The notes below the pieces were generated by a model. The model saw only the letters and a list, made by a program, of their open reading frames with translations, made no database searches and had not been told where the DNA came from. From positions 248,001 to 312,000 of the forward strand of contig NZ_VEWL01000002.1 in the NCBI RefSeq assembly GCF_006376685.1: a stretch of DNA of 64,000 bases, in the 5' to 3' direction. Of the stretch, positions 9,230 through 18,075 are shown piece by piece; the first letter of the stretch is position 1, and each line of letters opens with the position of its first letter. Made by a program: the position numbers and the translations under genes. The DNA is from Ochrobactrum teleogrylli. Its GTDB lineage: Bacteria; Pseudomonadota; Alphaproteobacteria; Rhizobiales; Rhizobiaceae.

Positions 9230-10492
9230 ATGATGGACGTTCGCAATAAAGTGCTGGGGGAAATGCTGGGGCTTTTGTCCGGGCGCGACCCCAATTTCAG
9301 CCTGGAGCAGAAGTTTTACACCGATCCGGATTTTTACAAGCTGGATCTGGAAAACATCTTCTATCGTGACTGGCTGTTTGTCGGCCATGATTGCGAGCTG
9401 CCGAAGACCGGCTCCTACATGACCGTGCAGGTTGGCGCCTATCCGGTCGTCATCGTGCGCGATGCGCAGGGCGGTATCCGCGCCTTCCACAATTCCTGCC
9501 GTCATCGCGGCTCGCGCATCTGCTCTGCCGAGAAAGGCACGGCGGCGAAGCTCGTCTGCCCCTATCACCAGTGGACCTATGAGCTGGACGGACGCTTGCT
9601 CTTCGCGCGTCAGGTTGGCCCGGATTTCAAGCCCGCCGAATATGGTTTGAAGCAGGTGCATTGCGAGACGGTCGCAGGCTATATCTATATCTGCGTCGCC
9701 GACGAAGCCCCCGATTTCACCGCCTTCCGCAATCTGGTCGAACCCTATCTCGCGCCGCACAATATCAAGGACGCCAAGGTCGCTTTCGAAAGCTCGATCA
9801 TCGAAAAGGGCAACTGGAAGCTGGTCTGGGAAAACAATCGCGAGTGCTATCACTGCGCCGCGAACCACCCGGAACTCTGCCGCACCTATCCCGAAGCGCC
9901 ATCGGCGACCGGCGTTCAGGGTGTGATGGAAGACCCGGAAATCAACCAGCTCTGGAAGAACTGCGCCAGCGCCGGCCTGCCGGCAGAATTCAAAATGTCC
10001 GAAGACGGTCGTCATCGCATCACCCGCATTCCGCTTCTGCGCGATGCGGTAAGCTATACAATGTCGGGCAAGGCCGCCGTCAAGAAGCCGCTAAGCGATC
10101 AGGTTGCAGGCGACACCAATATCGGCGCGATGCTGCTCTTCAATTATCCGTCCACCTGGAACCATCTGATGGCCGACCACGCCATATCGTTCCGCGTTTT
10201 GCCGATCAGCGCTGAAGAAACCCTCGTCACAACCAAGTGGCTGGTGCACAAGGATGCGGTTGAGGGCGTCGATTATGATCTGGACGAACTGACCCATGTG
10301 TGGATACAGACCAATGATCAGGATCGGCAGATCGTCGAGGAAAATGCCGTCGGCATCCGCTCGCCCGCCTATCAGCCCGGCCCCTATTCGGTCGAGCATG
10401 AAGGCGGCGTGATGCAGTTCCTCGAATGGTACACCAATACGATGACGCCGCGCCTCAGCGGTGAAACGGCCAAGCTTAGCCGCGTGGCCTGA
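9230..10492 (+). CDS. gbcA: Rieske-type glycine betaine demethylase, oxygenase subunit (GbcA-like)
   Basis: Mononuclear iron Rieske oxygenase that N-demethylates glycine betaine (or a close analogue such as stachydrine) to dimethylglycine and formaldehyde. About 420 aa. GTG-ATG-ATG codons in a row at 9227/9230/9233 make the start uncertain by one or two codons; AAGGG lies 5-8 bases upstream. With the 9230 start the Rieske cluster ligands are C90/H92 in CRHRGS and C110/H113 in CPYHQW. The non-haem iron histidines are H208 and H213 in ECYHCAANH. Segments such as LVTTKWLVHKDAVEGVDYD match P. aeruginosa GbcA from memory. The reductase gene follows 40 bases downstream. A related quaternary amine as true substrate cannot be excluded. 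Confidence 0.85.
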   Translation: MMDVRNKVLGEMLGLLSGRDPNFSLEQKFYTDPDFYKLDLENIFYRDWLFVGHDCELPKTGSYMTVQVGAYPVVIVRDAQGGIRAFHNSCRHRGSRICSAEKGTAAKLVCPYHQWTYELDGRLLFARQVGPDFKPAEYGLKQVHCETVAGYIYICVADEAPDFTAFRNLVEPYLAPHNIKDAKVAFESSIIEKGNWKLVWENNRECYHCAANHPELCRTYPEAPSATGVQGVMEDPEINQLWKNCASAGLPAEFKMSEDGRHRITRIPLLRDAVSYTMSGKAAVKKPLSDQVAGDTNIGAMLLFNYPSTWNHLMADHAISFRVLPISAEETLVTTKWLVHKDAVEGVDYDLDELTHVWIQTNDQDRQIVEENAVGIRSPAYQPGPYSVEHEGGVMQFLEWYTNTMTPRLSGETAKLSRVA

Positions 10493-10532
10493 TCGGCATA
10501 GACCGAAATACGAATTGAGAAGCGAGAAGGCC

Positions 10533-11657
10533 ATGCAGCCTCTGAAATATCTGGACGAGATGCTGCCGTGGAACGACAGGCTGCAAATGCTGGAGTGCAT
10601 TTCGGCCATCGAAGAAGCGCCGGATGTGATGACCTTCTCGTTCAGGACCGAAGAAGGCAACTGGTTCCGCTATACGCCGGGCCAGTTCGTCACGCTGGAA
10701 CTGCCGCTGGAGCGGGCGGACGGTCTTGGCCCTGTGCTCAGAACCTATACGCTGTCGTCCACGCCGTCGCGGCCCTACCATATTTCGGTGACGGTCAAGG
10801 CGCAGAAGGACAGCATCGGCACCCGCTGGATGCTCGACAATCTGCGCCCGCCGATGAAGATCAAGGCCTACGGGCCGAATGGCGACTTTTCGCTCGCCAA
10901 TCATCCGAGCGAAAAATACCTGTTCATCTCGGCTGGTTCCGGCATCACGCCGATGGTGTCCATGACCCGCTGGCTGTTCGACTGCGCTCCTGGAACCGAC
11001 ATAGCATTCATCAATTGCGCCCGTACACCGGACGACATTATTTTCCGCAAGGAACTGGAACTGCTTTCCGGTCGTATGGATGCGATGCGACTCGCCTTCA
11101 TTGTCGAGCAGTCATCTGCCCGCCATGTCTGGCCGGGCCTGCACGGTCGTATCGACCGGGCGCGGCTCGAATTGCTGGCGCCGGATTTCCAGCATCGCAA
11201 GGTCTTCTGCTGCGGCCCCGAACCGTTCATGAACGGCGTGCGCGGATTGCTGGAACAATCCGGCTTCAACATGGCCAATTATCATCAGGAGAGCTTCCAG
11301 CCCGCGAGCGAAATCTCGTCGGTGCCCGTGCCGAGCGCACTTGCGCCCGCCTCACCTGCCGCAGTTGCCGCCCCTCCGGCAGCGCCAGCCGTGGCTGCCG
11401 CCAGCGTGGTGTTCAGCCTTTCGGGCGTCGAAGTGGAATGCACCGAAAACGACACCATCCTGCTTGCCGCCCGCAATGGCGGTCTCAAAATACCGAGCGC
11501 CTGCGAATTCGGCATTTGCGGCACCTGCAAGGTGAAATGCCTCGGCGGCGAAACCGAAATGAACCACAATGGCGGCATTCGCGATGATGAAATCGCGGAA
11601 GGCTATATTCTCGCCTGTTGCAGCCGCCCGCGTGGTCGCGTGGAGATCGACGCTTAA
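10533..11657 (+). CDS. gbcB: Glycine betaine demethylase reductase subunit (GbcB-like)
   Basis: Electron transfer partner of the preceding oxygenase: an FNR-type FAD/NAD(P)H domain followed by a plant-type 2Fe-2S ferredoxin domain. 374 aa from the ATG at 10533, just after the oxygenase gene. The flavin motif RTYTLSSTPSRP and nucleotide motif SAGSGITPMVSM are seen in the N-terminal part. An Ala/Pro-rich linker of about 30 residues (roughly 265-295) leads to the ferredoxin domain with ligands C324, C329, C332 and one of the cysteines at 362-363 (CEFGICGTC ... LACC). Its stop codon overlaps the convergent PhnA-like gene by 4 bases. Confidence 0.88.
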   Translation: MQPLKYLDEMLPWNDRLQMLECISAIEEAPDVMTFSFRTEEGNWFRYTPGQFVTLELPLERADGLGPVLRTYTLSSTPSRPYHISVTVKAQKDSIGTRWMLDNLRPPMKIKAYGPNGDFSLANHPSEKYLFISAGSGITPMVSMTRWLFDCAPGTDIAFINCARTPDDIIFRKELELLSGRMDAMRLAFIVEQSSARHVWPGLHGRIDRARLELLAPDFQHRKVFCCGPEPFMNGVRGLLEQSGFNMANYHQESFQPASEISSVPVPSALAPASPAAVAAPPAAPAVAAASVVFSLSGVEVECTENDTILLAARNGGLKIPSACEFGICGTCKVKCLGGETEMNHNGGIRDDEIAEGYILACCSRPRGRVEIDA

Positions 11658-11875
11658 GCTTTCTTCAGAAACTCCGTTCTCAGCACCAAACCCTTGACCT
11701 GTTTGGTGCTGCAATCGACTTCGGCGGGATTTCCGGTCAGGCGAATGCCCTTGACCATCGTGCCGCGCTTCAGCGTGGTCGAGGTTCCCTTGACCTTCAG
11801 ATCTTTGATGAGCGTGACGGAATCGCCGTCATTCAATTGCGTGCCGTTGCTGTCGCGCGTGATTTCGTCTGCCAT
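11654..11875 (-). CDS. PhnA-like (YjdM C-terminal domain) small protein
   Basis: 73 aa protein that corresponds to the C-terminal domain of E. coli YjdM/PhnA only: DSNGTQLNDGDSVTLIKDLKVKG, then a TxxK-rich beta segment and the end LRTEFLKKA. The N-terminal zinc ribbon of full-length YjdM (about 111 aa) is absent and there is no room for it. Despite the historical name, a role in phosphonate use is not established. It ends 4 bases inside the convergent gbcB gene. Confidence 0.75.
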   Translation of the reverse strand: MADEITRDSNGTQLNDGDSVTLIKDLKVKGTSTTLKRGTMVKGIRLTGNPAEVDCSTKQVKGLVLRTEFLKKA

Positions 11876-12021
11876 GGTGATCCCTGCCTATACTGTCACT
11901 GTTAAGCGCGGTCCCTAGCACCCTTCTCCATGTTATACCAGAACGCGCATATTCGCTGGTCTCAGTGAAACGGGCTGATTATAGTCGCGGTGAAAAAGCT
12001 GAAAATGAAGCAGGTGCGCTT

Positions 12022-12651
12022 ATGATCGGTCATGCCCTTATTGTCGTCGATGTTCAGAATGACTTCTGCCCCGGCGGCGCGCTGGCTGTCGCGTATGGCG
12101 ATGAAATTCTGCCCGCCGTTAATCGACTGATCGAGGAAAGCGAACACGTCATTCTGACGCAGGACTGGCACCCTGCCGGTCATTCGAGCTTCGCCTCCAC
12201 CCATCCCGGAAAAGCGCCCTTCGATATGGTGGACATGTCCTACGGGCCGCAGACACTGTGGCCGGATCATTGCGTACAGGGCACGCGCGGGGCGGAATTT
12301 CACCCTGCCCTGCAATGGACGCGCGCACAGCTCGTCATTCGCAAAGGCTTCCGTTTCGGCATCGACAGCTATTCAGCCTTCTTCGAAAACGATCGTGAAA
12401 CACCGACCGGCCTTGCCGGATATTTACGCGAGCGCGGCATCGGTTCGCTGACGCTTGCGGGTCTCGCAACCGATTTCTGCGTTGCCTATTCCGCGCTTGA
12501 TGCCGTAGCACAAGGTTTTCAGGTACGGGTGCGGCTCGATGCCTGTCGTGGCATCGACCTCAACGGCTCCATGAGCACCATGCTGGAGAAGATGAAGCAG
12601 GCTGGCGTCGAACTGGTCGATGAGCCTGCCTCAGCCGCGCATTTACTCTAG
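12022..12651 (+). CDS. pncA: Nicotinamidase / pyrazinamidase
   Basis: Cytosolic amidase that converts nicotinamide to nicotinate in NAD salvage. 209 aa from the ATG at 12022, with AGGTG five bases upstream; a frame 19 codons longer is not needed. The catalytic Asp is D10 in VVDVQNDFCPGG, metal ligands lie in TQDWHPAGHSSF, and the nucleophilic Cys is in GLATDFCVAYSA, in the order typical of PncA. Length matches E. coli PncA (213 aa). Its last 9 bases overlap the convergent DUF2165 gene. Confidence 0.93.
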   Translation: MIGHALIVVDVQNDFCPGGALAVAYGDEILPAVNRLIEESEHVILTQDWHPAGHSSFASTHPGKAPFDMVDMSYGPQTLWPDHCVQGTRGAEFHPALQWTRAQLVIRKGFRFGIDSYSAFFENDRETPTGLAGYLRERGIGSLTLAGLATDFCVAYSALDAVAQGFQVRVRLDACRGIDLNGSMSTMLEKMKQAGVELVDEPASAAHLL

Positions 12652-13140
12652 CTCGCCATCGGGCATGACCACATAGATCAGCACGGCGATGATGGTGATG
12701 AAGAAGCGGAAGGCCGATTCGATGCCGTTCCACGTCTGCGACATCCACATGCCGAACCACTCGCCGCCCACCGATATGAAGCCCACCTGCCAGACCAGAA
12801 AGCCGAGCGAAAGCCCGGCAATGGCCCATTTCTTGGAGCGATTGAAGCTGGCCGCGCGATCCGTGAGCCGCCCCAACATGGCGAAAGCCCCGATCCAGCA
12901 CAGGATGGCGGTCAGCGTTTCAGCCGCGATGATCAGAATATAGCCCGCATGATGCAGGGTGGGATTGTCGATAGCGCGATATTTGATCGTGGCATCGGGA
13001 AAGATCGTATCCATCATCAGAACATGCTGGACGAAGGCGAAATTGCTGCCGTAATCGGTGATGTTACCGAAAGCGACCAGGGTTGCGAAGAAGGCGATTA
13101 CCGCCACGAAAGCGGTCTTGCTCAAGCGAGTAACGATCAT
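12643..13140 (-). CDS. DUF2165 small integral membrane protein
   Basis: 165 aa, recognised as the DUF2165 family (COG5472), function unknown. Four hydrophobic segments are visible (about 8-26, 66-90, 106-126, 142-158), with a conserved periplasmic-looking loop and the ends WFGMWMSQTWNGIESAFRFF. The stop codon lies inside the end of pncA on the other strand. Confidence 0.75.
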   Translation of the reverse strand: MIVTRLSKTAFVAVIAFFATLVAFGNITDYGSNFAFVQHVLMMDTIFPDATIKYRAIDNPTLHHAGYILIIAAETLTAILCWIGAFAMLGRLTDRAASFNRSKKWAIAGLSLGFLVWQVGFISVGGEWFGMWMSQTWNGIESAFRFFITIIAVLIYVVMPDGELE

Positions 13141-13215
13141 GGGTTCCCCTCGATGGTTCTGTCGATTCGGCCAAATCGGCTACCGGCAAACCATATCATC
13201 CAGTGCAATAAAAAA

Positions 13216-13231
13216 GGCGGCATAGGCCGCC
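13216..13231 (-). terminator. Terminator of the DUF475 gene
   Basis: Stem GGCGGC/GCCGCC with loop ATAG flanked by A and T runs on both sides; on the minus strand it follows the DUF475 stop codon by about 24 bases. It may act in both directions. Confidence 0.7.
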
Positions 13232-13254
13232 CTTTTTGTCATTGATGTCATTGC

Positions 13255-14322
13255 TTAGTGACCTATGACCTCTTCGCTGTCGTCCTGCCAGTGCGGATTG
13301 AGCCGGTTATAGCGCAGCGACGACATGAAGGAGAGGCCGATCAGCACCGCACCGATGAGGCCGGTAATGACTTCCGGTATGTGAACCAGCGTCTGCACAT
13401 ACATCACTACCGCCAGAACGAGGATGGCATAGAACGCGCCATGTTCCAGATAGCGGTATTGGCCGAGCGTCTTGCGCTCCACCAACATGATGGTGAGCGA
13501 GCGCACATAAAAGGCGCCGATGCCAAGGCCGATCGCGATGATGAAGAGGTTGGTCGTCAGCGCGAAAGCGCCGATGACGCCGTCAAACGAGAAACTTGCA
13601 TCAAGCACTTCCAGATAGATGAAAGCGCCAAGACCACCGCGATGGACCATGTCGATCTGTTCCTGCGTGGCGTCCAGCACCTCGCCTAGTCCCTCAACCG
13701 CCAGGAAGGTCAGAAGACCAAACAGGCCAGCAACGAGGAATGTGTGCGAATGAACAGCATCCAGTTGGTAGGAGAAGAACAAGATCAGCGCGACGGCAAC
13801 GCCGATTTCAACGCCCTGCACGGACGCGAATTTCGACATGCGGCTTTCGATGGCCTTGATCCAGTGCACATCCTTCTCGACGTCGAAGAAATATTTCATA
13901 CCGACCATCAGCAGGAACGTGCCGCCAAACGCAGCAATCCCGGTATGGGCTTCCGCGATCACACGGGCATATTCATTCGGCTGCCAGATGGCGAGTTTGA
14001 GCGCTGAAATCGGGTCCGTCCACATGGCCACCGCAACGATGGCCAGCGGGAAAATGATGCGCATGCCGAAAACGGCGATGATGATGCCCCATGTCAGGAA
14101 GCGATGCTGCCATTCGGGTGTCATGTCACGCAGAATGCGCGCATTCACGATGGCATTATCGAAGGAAAGCGAAATCTCAAGAACGCTCAGCACGGCGCAG
14201 ATGATGAAAACGGAGACCATTCCCCCGAAAGTGCCGGTCATCTCGTATCCGAGCCAGACAGCAGCTGCGAGACCCACGACTGTGAAGATCATGGGCCATG
14301 TAAAATAGCGTAGGGTGGCCAT
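13255..14322 (-). CDS. DUF475 (TerC-related) membrane protein
   Basis: Polytopic inner membrane protein recognised as DUF475, a relative of the TerC/Alx metal exporter superfamily. 355 aa from the ATG at 14322; a GTG at 14346 in frame would add eight residues, and neither has a strong site. About nine hydrophobic segments are seen. The acidic motif LEISLSFDNAIVNA in the first third and LEVLDASFSFDGVIGAFAL in the last third look like the paired TerC signature containing membrane Asp residues, probably for metal binding. The substrate is unknown; manganese is a possibility from TerC family work. Confidence 0.8.
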   Translation of the reverse strand: MATLRYFTWPMIFTVVGLAAAVWLGYEMTGTFGGMVSVFIICAVLSVLEISLSFDNAIVNARILRDMTPEWQHRFLTWGIIIAVFGMRIIFPLAIVAVAMWTDPISALKLAIWQPNEYARVIAEAHTGIAAFGGTFLLMVGMKYFFDVEKDVHWIKAIESRMSKFASVQGVEIGVAVALILFFSYQLDAVHSHTFLVAGLFGLLTFLAVEGLGEVLDATQEQIDMVHRGGLGAFIYLEVLDASFSFDGVIGAFALTTNLFIIAIGLGIGAFYVRSLTIMLVERKTLGQYRYLEHGAFYAILVLAVVMYVQTLVHIPEVITGLIGAVLIGLSFMSSLRYNRLNPHWQDDSEEVIGH

Positions 14323-14621
14323 TGCAAACCGTTTTATTGTTTTCACTAAAGACAGAGCCCTTCCCGACGCCGGTCAAAATCACGACGTCGTTCCCCGGAT
14401 GGGCTATTGCCTTATGTAAGAGGCGTCAAATCGCCAAACAAGGGAAACAACGGCAAAATTTTGTTCATGTGGCGGAAAGACGCCGGACGCGAGCGATCCC
14501 GCGATTTTACTTTTCATATTCTCAAATTCTTCAACAGGCCTATCTATAAAGTCTCGGGCGGAATCTCCCTGAAGCGGGGCAGCTTCAAACAATATCAAAG
14601 ATCGATGAGGGCAATTGCACA

Positions 14622-14894
14622 ATGGTGGTTCCTGAAGAGCTCCAACGCCGGATAGAAAAAAGCCTCGCGGATGGCGGCTTTACACCGGCGGAAATGCTGC
14701 TGCGCCGCGCGCACCGTCTGGCTCTGGACAAGACAAACGGTTCGGGCGCAGCAGCTGATACGATGCTCAAGGAAGCCGGCTTGAGCATTCGCGCCGACGA
14801 TCTTTCCGCAGTCATTGAAAAGAAACCGTGGCTTCTCGAAGTCATCCTTCAGGGTGTCAATCGCAAGCCCGGCGACACGGGCGATCATCACTAA
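14622..14894 (+). CDS. Conserved small hypothetical protein
   Basis: 90 aa, not recognised. It starts with ATG at 14622, GAGGG about 10 bases upstream. It is soluble, charged and mostly helical in appearance (EELQRRIEKSLADGGFTPAE; AHRLALDKTNGSG), with no signal peptide or membrane segment, and ends in GDHH. It stands alone between the divergent DUF475 gene and the choloylglycine hydrolase gene. Confidence 0.5.
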   Translation: MVVPEELQRRIEKSLADGGFTPAEMLLRRAHRLALDKTNGSGAAADTMLKEAGLSIRADDLSAVIEKKPWLLEVILQGVNRKPGDTGDHH

Positions 14895-15019
14895 ACAAAA
14901 AGGCATAACAACGTTTTTAACGCGCTTTTCTTCGCCAGCCCCCGCCCTATATCGGTTTCGGGGCGTTCTACGCCGATCCGTTCCGATCCCGCATTGAAAC
15001 GAACATCAGGGGCCATTCC

Positions 15020-16087
15020 ATGCCGACATTGAAACGTTCTTTTGCTGCCACATGCACCGCATTGCTTGTGGCGGGCAGCATGATTGCTGCTCCTGTCGCC
15101 GAGGCATGCACGCGCCTCGTCTATCACGGTGCCAATGACCAGATCATCACGGCCCGTTCCATGGACTGGAAGGTCGACGTGGCGACCAATCTCTGGATTT
15201 TTCCACGCGGTATGAAACGCTCCGGCGAAGCCGGGCCAAATTCCGTGCAGTGGCAATCCAAATATGGCAGCGTCATCGCCTCCGGCTATGACATTTCAAC
15301 CACGGACGGCCTCAATGAAGCGGGGCTTTCGGCAAGCGTGCTGTGGCTGGTGGAATCGGAATATCCGCCCTTCGATGAAAAGCATCCAAGCCTCAGCATC
15401 GCTGCCTGGACGCAATATGTCCTCGACAATTTCGCAACTGTCGATGAAGCGGTAAAAGCGCTGAGCGACAATCCGTTCAATGTCGTGACCGACAAGGTGC
15501 CGGGGGAAGATCGCCTCGCCACGCTGCATCTGGCCATGTCGGATTCCAGCGGCGACAGCGCCATCATCGAATATATCGACGGCAAGCAGGTCATCCACCA
15601 CGGCAAGCAATATCCGGTGATGACCAATTCGCCGACCTTTGACCAGCAGTTGGCGCTCAACGCCTATTGGAAGGATATTGGCGGCACCGTGATGCTGCCG
15701 GGCACCAACCGCGCCGCCGACCGCTTCGCCCGGGCTTCTTTCTACGTGAATGCCATTCCGAAAACGGAAGATCCGGTGAAAACCATCGCCAGCGTGTTCA
15801 GCGTGATTCGAAATGTCTCGGTGCCGTTCGGCATCAGCACGCCCGATCAGCCGAATATTTCATCGACCCGCTGGCGCACCGTGGCCGACCACAAGCGCAA
15901 GCTCTATTTCTTCGAATCCGCACTGACACCGAATACATTCTGGATCGACCTCAACAAGGTCGATTTTTCGCCCGAAACCGGCAAGGTGAAGAAGCTCGAT
16001 CTCGGGCCCGACCAGACCAACACCTTCTCCGGCATGGCCAACGATCAGTTCAAGGAAACCGAACCGTTCAAGTTCCTCGGACTTTGA
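15020..16087 (+). CDS. cgh: Choloylglycine hydrolase family protein (bile salt hydrolase-like), secreted
   Basis: Ntn-hydrolase of the linear amide C-N hydrolase family. 355 aa. An N-terminal signal peptide (basic start MPTLKRSF, hydrophobic core, VAEA) would be cleaved before C30, and this cysteine (CTRLVYHG) is also the catalytic nucleophile that must become N-terminal, so export and activation coincide. Typical later residues are the Arg and Asp of ITARSMDWK, and the Asn of VMTNSP. The Brucella homologue hydrolyses conjugated bile salts and aids oral infection; here the substrate might equally be a penicillin V-like amide or an acyl-homoserine lactone. A strong terminator follows. Confidence 0.88.
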   Translation: MPTLKRSFAATCTALLVAGSMIAAPVAEACTRLVYHGANDQIITARSMDWKVDVATNLWIFPRGMKRSGEAGPNSVQWQSKYGSVIASGYDISTTDGLNEAGLSASVLWLVESEYPPFDEKHPSLSIAAWTQYVLDNFATVDEAVKALSDNPFNVVTDKVPGEDRLATLHLAMSDSSGDSAIIEYIDGKQVIHHGKQYPVMTNSPTFDQQLALNAYWKDIGGTVMLPGTNRAADRFARASFYVNAIPKTEDPVKTIASVFSVIRNVSVPFGISTPDQPNISSTRWRTVADHKRKLYFFESALTPNTFWIDLNKVDFSPETGKVKKLDLGPDQTNTFSGMANDQFKETEPFKFLGL

Positions 16088-16100
16088 TGGAACTCCAAGG

Positions 16101-16127
16101 CCCCGCCCAATGGCGGGGTCTTTCTTT
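16101..16127 (+). terminator. Terminator of the choloylglycine hydrolase gene
   Basis: Stem CCCCGCC/GGCGGGG with loop CAAT, then TCTTTCTTT, 13 bases after the stop codon. Confidence 0.8.
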
Positions 16128-16140
16128 ACTGAGGCTCCGG

Positions 16141-16635
16141 TCAGCAGCCATCGACGCGCTGAAGCGATGCCGAAAGGCCGATCAGCGAGAATGTGTAGCG
16201 CGTCTGCGTGCCACGCGCTGAAACCGCCTGCACATTGACCGCCTTGCCTGCACGCATTGCCTTTATAATCCGCGTTTCATCGGCGATATTTTCCGCCCAG
16301 GCGCGATTGCCTTCACTGAAGAAAGGAAATGCTGTGCCATCCACCATGACATTCACGGCTTTGTCTGCCTTGAGATCATAGCCCATGACAAGCTGCGGGC
16401 TGTACTGTCCGCTCGACTTGGAAATAATGATGAAATTATCGCCGTGCCTGACATCTACGGGATGAAATTTAACCGGAACCGTCAAAGCATAGCATTTGTT
16501 ACCGGGCAGATCAGTGTTCTGATAAACGCCCCAGTCCTTGAATTCTCCGATATAATTCGTCTTTGCCGTAGCCACGAGAGAACTCGCCACCAACCCTGCC
16601 AGTGCTAACGCAACGGTGGTTGCATTTTTCCTCAT
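16141..16635 (-). CDS. Invasion-associated locus B (IalB) family protein
   Basis: Predicted periplasmic or secreted protein of 164 aa. The ATG at 16635 is chosen for GGAGG nine bases upstream; the frame is open 12 codons further. A signal peptide is seen (MRKNATTVALALAGLVASSL then TAK). Family features include FKDWGVYQN, a KCYALT segment, MVDGTAFPFF and the C-terminal AMRAGKAVNV-SARGTQTRYTFSLIG, ending in a cysteine. IalB is an invasion factor in Bartonella, but the family is widespread in non-pathogens and its molecular role is not known. Confidence 0.78.
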   Translation of the reverse strand: MRKNATTVALALAGLVASSLVATAKTNYIGEFKDWGVYQNTDLPGNKCYALTVPVKFHPVDVRHGDNFIIISKSSGQYSPQLVMGYDLKADKAVNVMVDGTAFPFFSEGNRAWAENIADETRIIKAMRAGKAVNVQAVSARGTQTRYTFSLIGLSASLQRVDGC

Positions 16636-16903
16636 CGCCGAAAACCTCCATAATATTGCAAAATCACGCATGTTAAAAAATTATAACATTGCGTTACTAT
16701 TTCCTTAACAAAGACCTAAAAATTTGTTGAAAATTTGAGAATAAGAATCCGCAATTCAAACAGGGCACAGCAGCGCGATATCAGCCCGGCAGACATAACA
16801 ATGGATATGATCGGGAAATGACGGGCGAAGCAGCACGAACGTGGTCGGCGCGCGGCTTTCGAAACACGAAAGCCGATCTGCAAGTCTTTGCTTTTAAAGG
16901 AAA

Positions 16904-16980
16904 TGGTGGGCCCGGAGGGACTCGAACCCCCAACCAAGCGGTTATGAGCCGCCGGCTCTAACCAATTGAGCTACAGGCCC
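16904..16980 (-). tRNA. tRNA with CAU anticodon, probably tRNA-Ile2 (lysidine type)
   Basis: A full cloverleaf can be drawn on the minus strand: acceptor GGGCCTG/CGGGCCC with one G-U pair, D arm GCTC/GAGC, anticodon stem GGCGG/CCGCT, loop CTCATAA, T arm with GTTCGAGTC, discriminator A and encoded CCA (77 nt). The anticodon is CAT. The anticodon arm resembles E. coli ileX (GGCGACTCATAATCGC) more than elongator or initiator tRNA-Met, so I assign it to the AUA-decoding Ile2 type whose C34 is changed to lysidine by TilS. Simple anticodon-based annotation would call it Met. Confidence 0.9.
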
Positions 16981-17256
16981 CACGCAACACTGCACGTACC
17001 CTAAAGAAACGGAAGATACAACTGTCAAATCTGCCAGTCGCCCTAATGCGCACATATTCGATTGCGATGGATGGCGTCAGCAAGCCACGATGGTCAGGAT
17101 TTGAAGCCCGGTTGCATTAAAGGGGCATTTCCATTCTTATATCATGGCGACGCGCATGAGAGGGAACTTAAGAAACAAACGATTTCAACGATAAAGCGAA
17201 CCGGCAACCCGGATTGCTTTCAATAAGCTGCCTCAACATTCTCTACAGGAGATTTC

Positions 17257-18012
17257 ATGAAAAACCGCGCTACCACGCTCATAGCAGCCTCTTTTTCGGC
17301 AATCATGCTCGCAGGCGCTCTCGCCCTGCCCGCCGCAGCCCAGGAGAACCAGATGTCGAGACAGCCTGCGCGCATTGCCGTGACCGGTGAAGGCACCACG
17401 ACAGCCGCACCTGACATGGCGATTCTCAATCTCACCGTTCTGCGCGAAGCCCAGACTGCCCGCGAGGCGATGACCGCCAATAACGAAGCCATGGCCAAAG
17501 TTCTCGACGCCATGAAAAAAGCCGGCATAGAAGGGCGCGACCTCCAGACCGGCGGCATCAATATCCAGCCGCGCTATGTTTTCCCTGACGACAAGAACGG
17601 CCTCAAGGAACCGAGCATCACAAGCTATGCGGTCACCAACAGCCTCACCGTGCGCGTCCGTGATCTTGCCAAGGTCGGCGAAGTACTCGACCAGTCCATT
17701 ACACTCGGCGTCAATCAGGGCGGAGATCTGAGCTTCGTCAACGACAATCCGGCTGCAACCATCAACGAAGCGCGCAAGCGCGCCGTGGCCGACGCTGCCG
17801 CCAAGGCTAAGACGCTTGCCGATGCCGCAGGCGTCGGTCTCGGCCGTGTCATCGAAATCACCGAACAGGGCCGTCCGCCCATGCCGATGCCAATCGCCCG
17901 CGGCCAGTTCAAGACCATGGCTGCCGCCGCTCCGGAAGATGCCGTTCCGGTCGCAGCTGGCGAAAACAGCTTCAATGTTTCGGTCAATGTCGTCTACGAG
18001 ATCAAGCAATAA
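17257..18012 (+). CDS. bp26: SIMPL domain periplasmic protein BP26/Omp28
   Basis: Periplasmic immunogenic protein of the SIMPL (DUF541) family; in Brucella BP26 forms a large ring-like oligomer and is a serological antigen. 251 aa against 250 in Brucella. The signal peptide ends at about residue 28 (LPAAAQ). Segments [61 protein letters not shown] and [13 protein letters not shown] coincide with the Brucella protein from memory, while stretches between them differ, which argues for Ochrobactrum rather than classical Brucella. It is preceded by a possible long leader and followed by a strong terminator. Confidence 0.93.
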   Translation: MKNRATTLIAASFSAIMLAGALALPAAAQENQMSRQPARIAVTGEGTTTAAPDMAILNLTVLREAQTAREAMTANNEAMAKVLDAMKKAGIEGRDLQTGGINIQPRYVFPDDKNGLKEPSITSYAVTNSLTVRVRDLAKVGEVLDQSITLGVNQGGDLSFVNDNPAATINEARKRAVADAAAKAKTLADAAGVGLGRVIEITEQGRPPMPMPIARGQFKTMAAAAPEDAVPVAAGENSFNVSVNVVYEIKQ

Positions 18013-18033
18013 CGACAGTTTCGGCCAACAAAA

Positions 18034-18056
18034 AAGGGGCGCCAGGCGCCCCTTTT
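18034..18056. terminator. Bidirectional terminator between bp26 and a convergent gene
   Basis: Stem AAGGGGCGC/GCGCCCCTT region with a tiny loop, A run on the left and TTTTCTTTT on the right, serving bp26 on the plus strand and possibly the small secreted protein gene on the minus strand. Confidence 0.75.
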
Positions 18057-18075
18057 CTTTTATCTTTACATCACA

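Noticed and set aside
14407-14655. 82-codon plus-strand frame before the small hypothetical gene
   Set aside because: Overlaps the start of a better gene in another frame and has no family likeness or start site.
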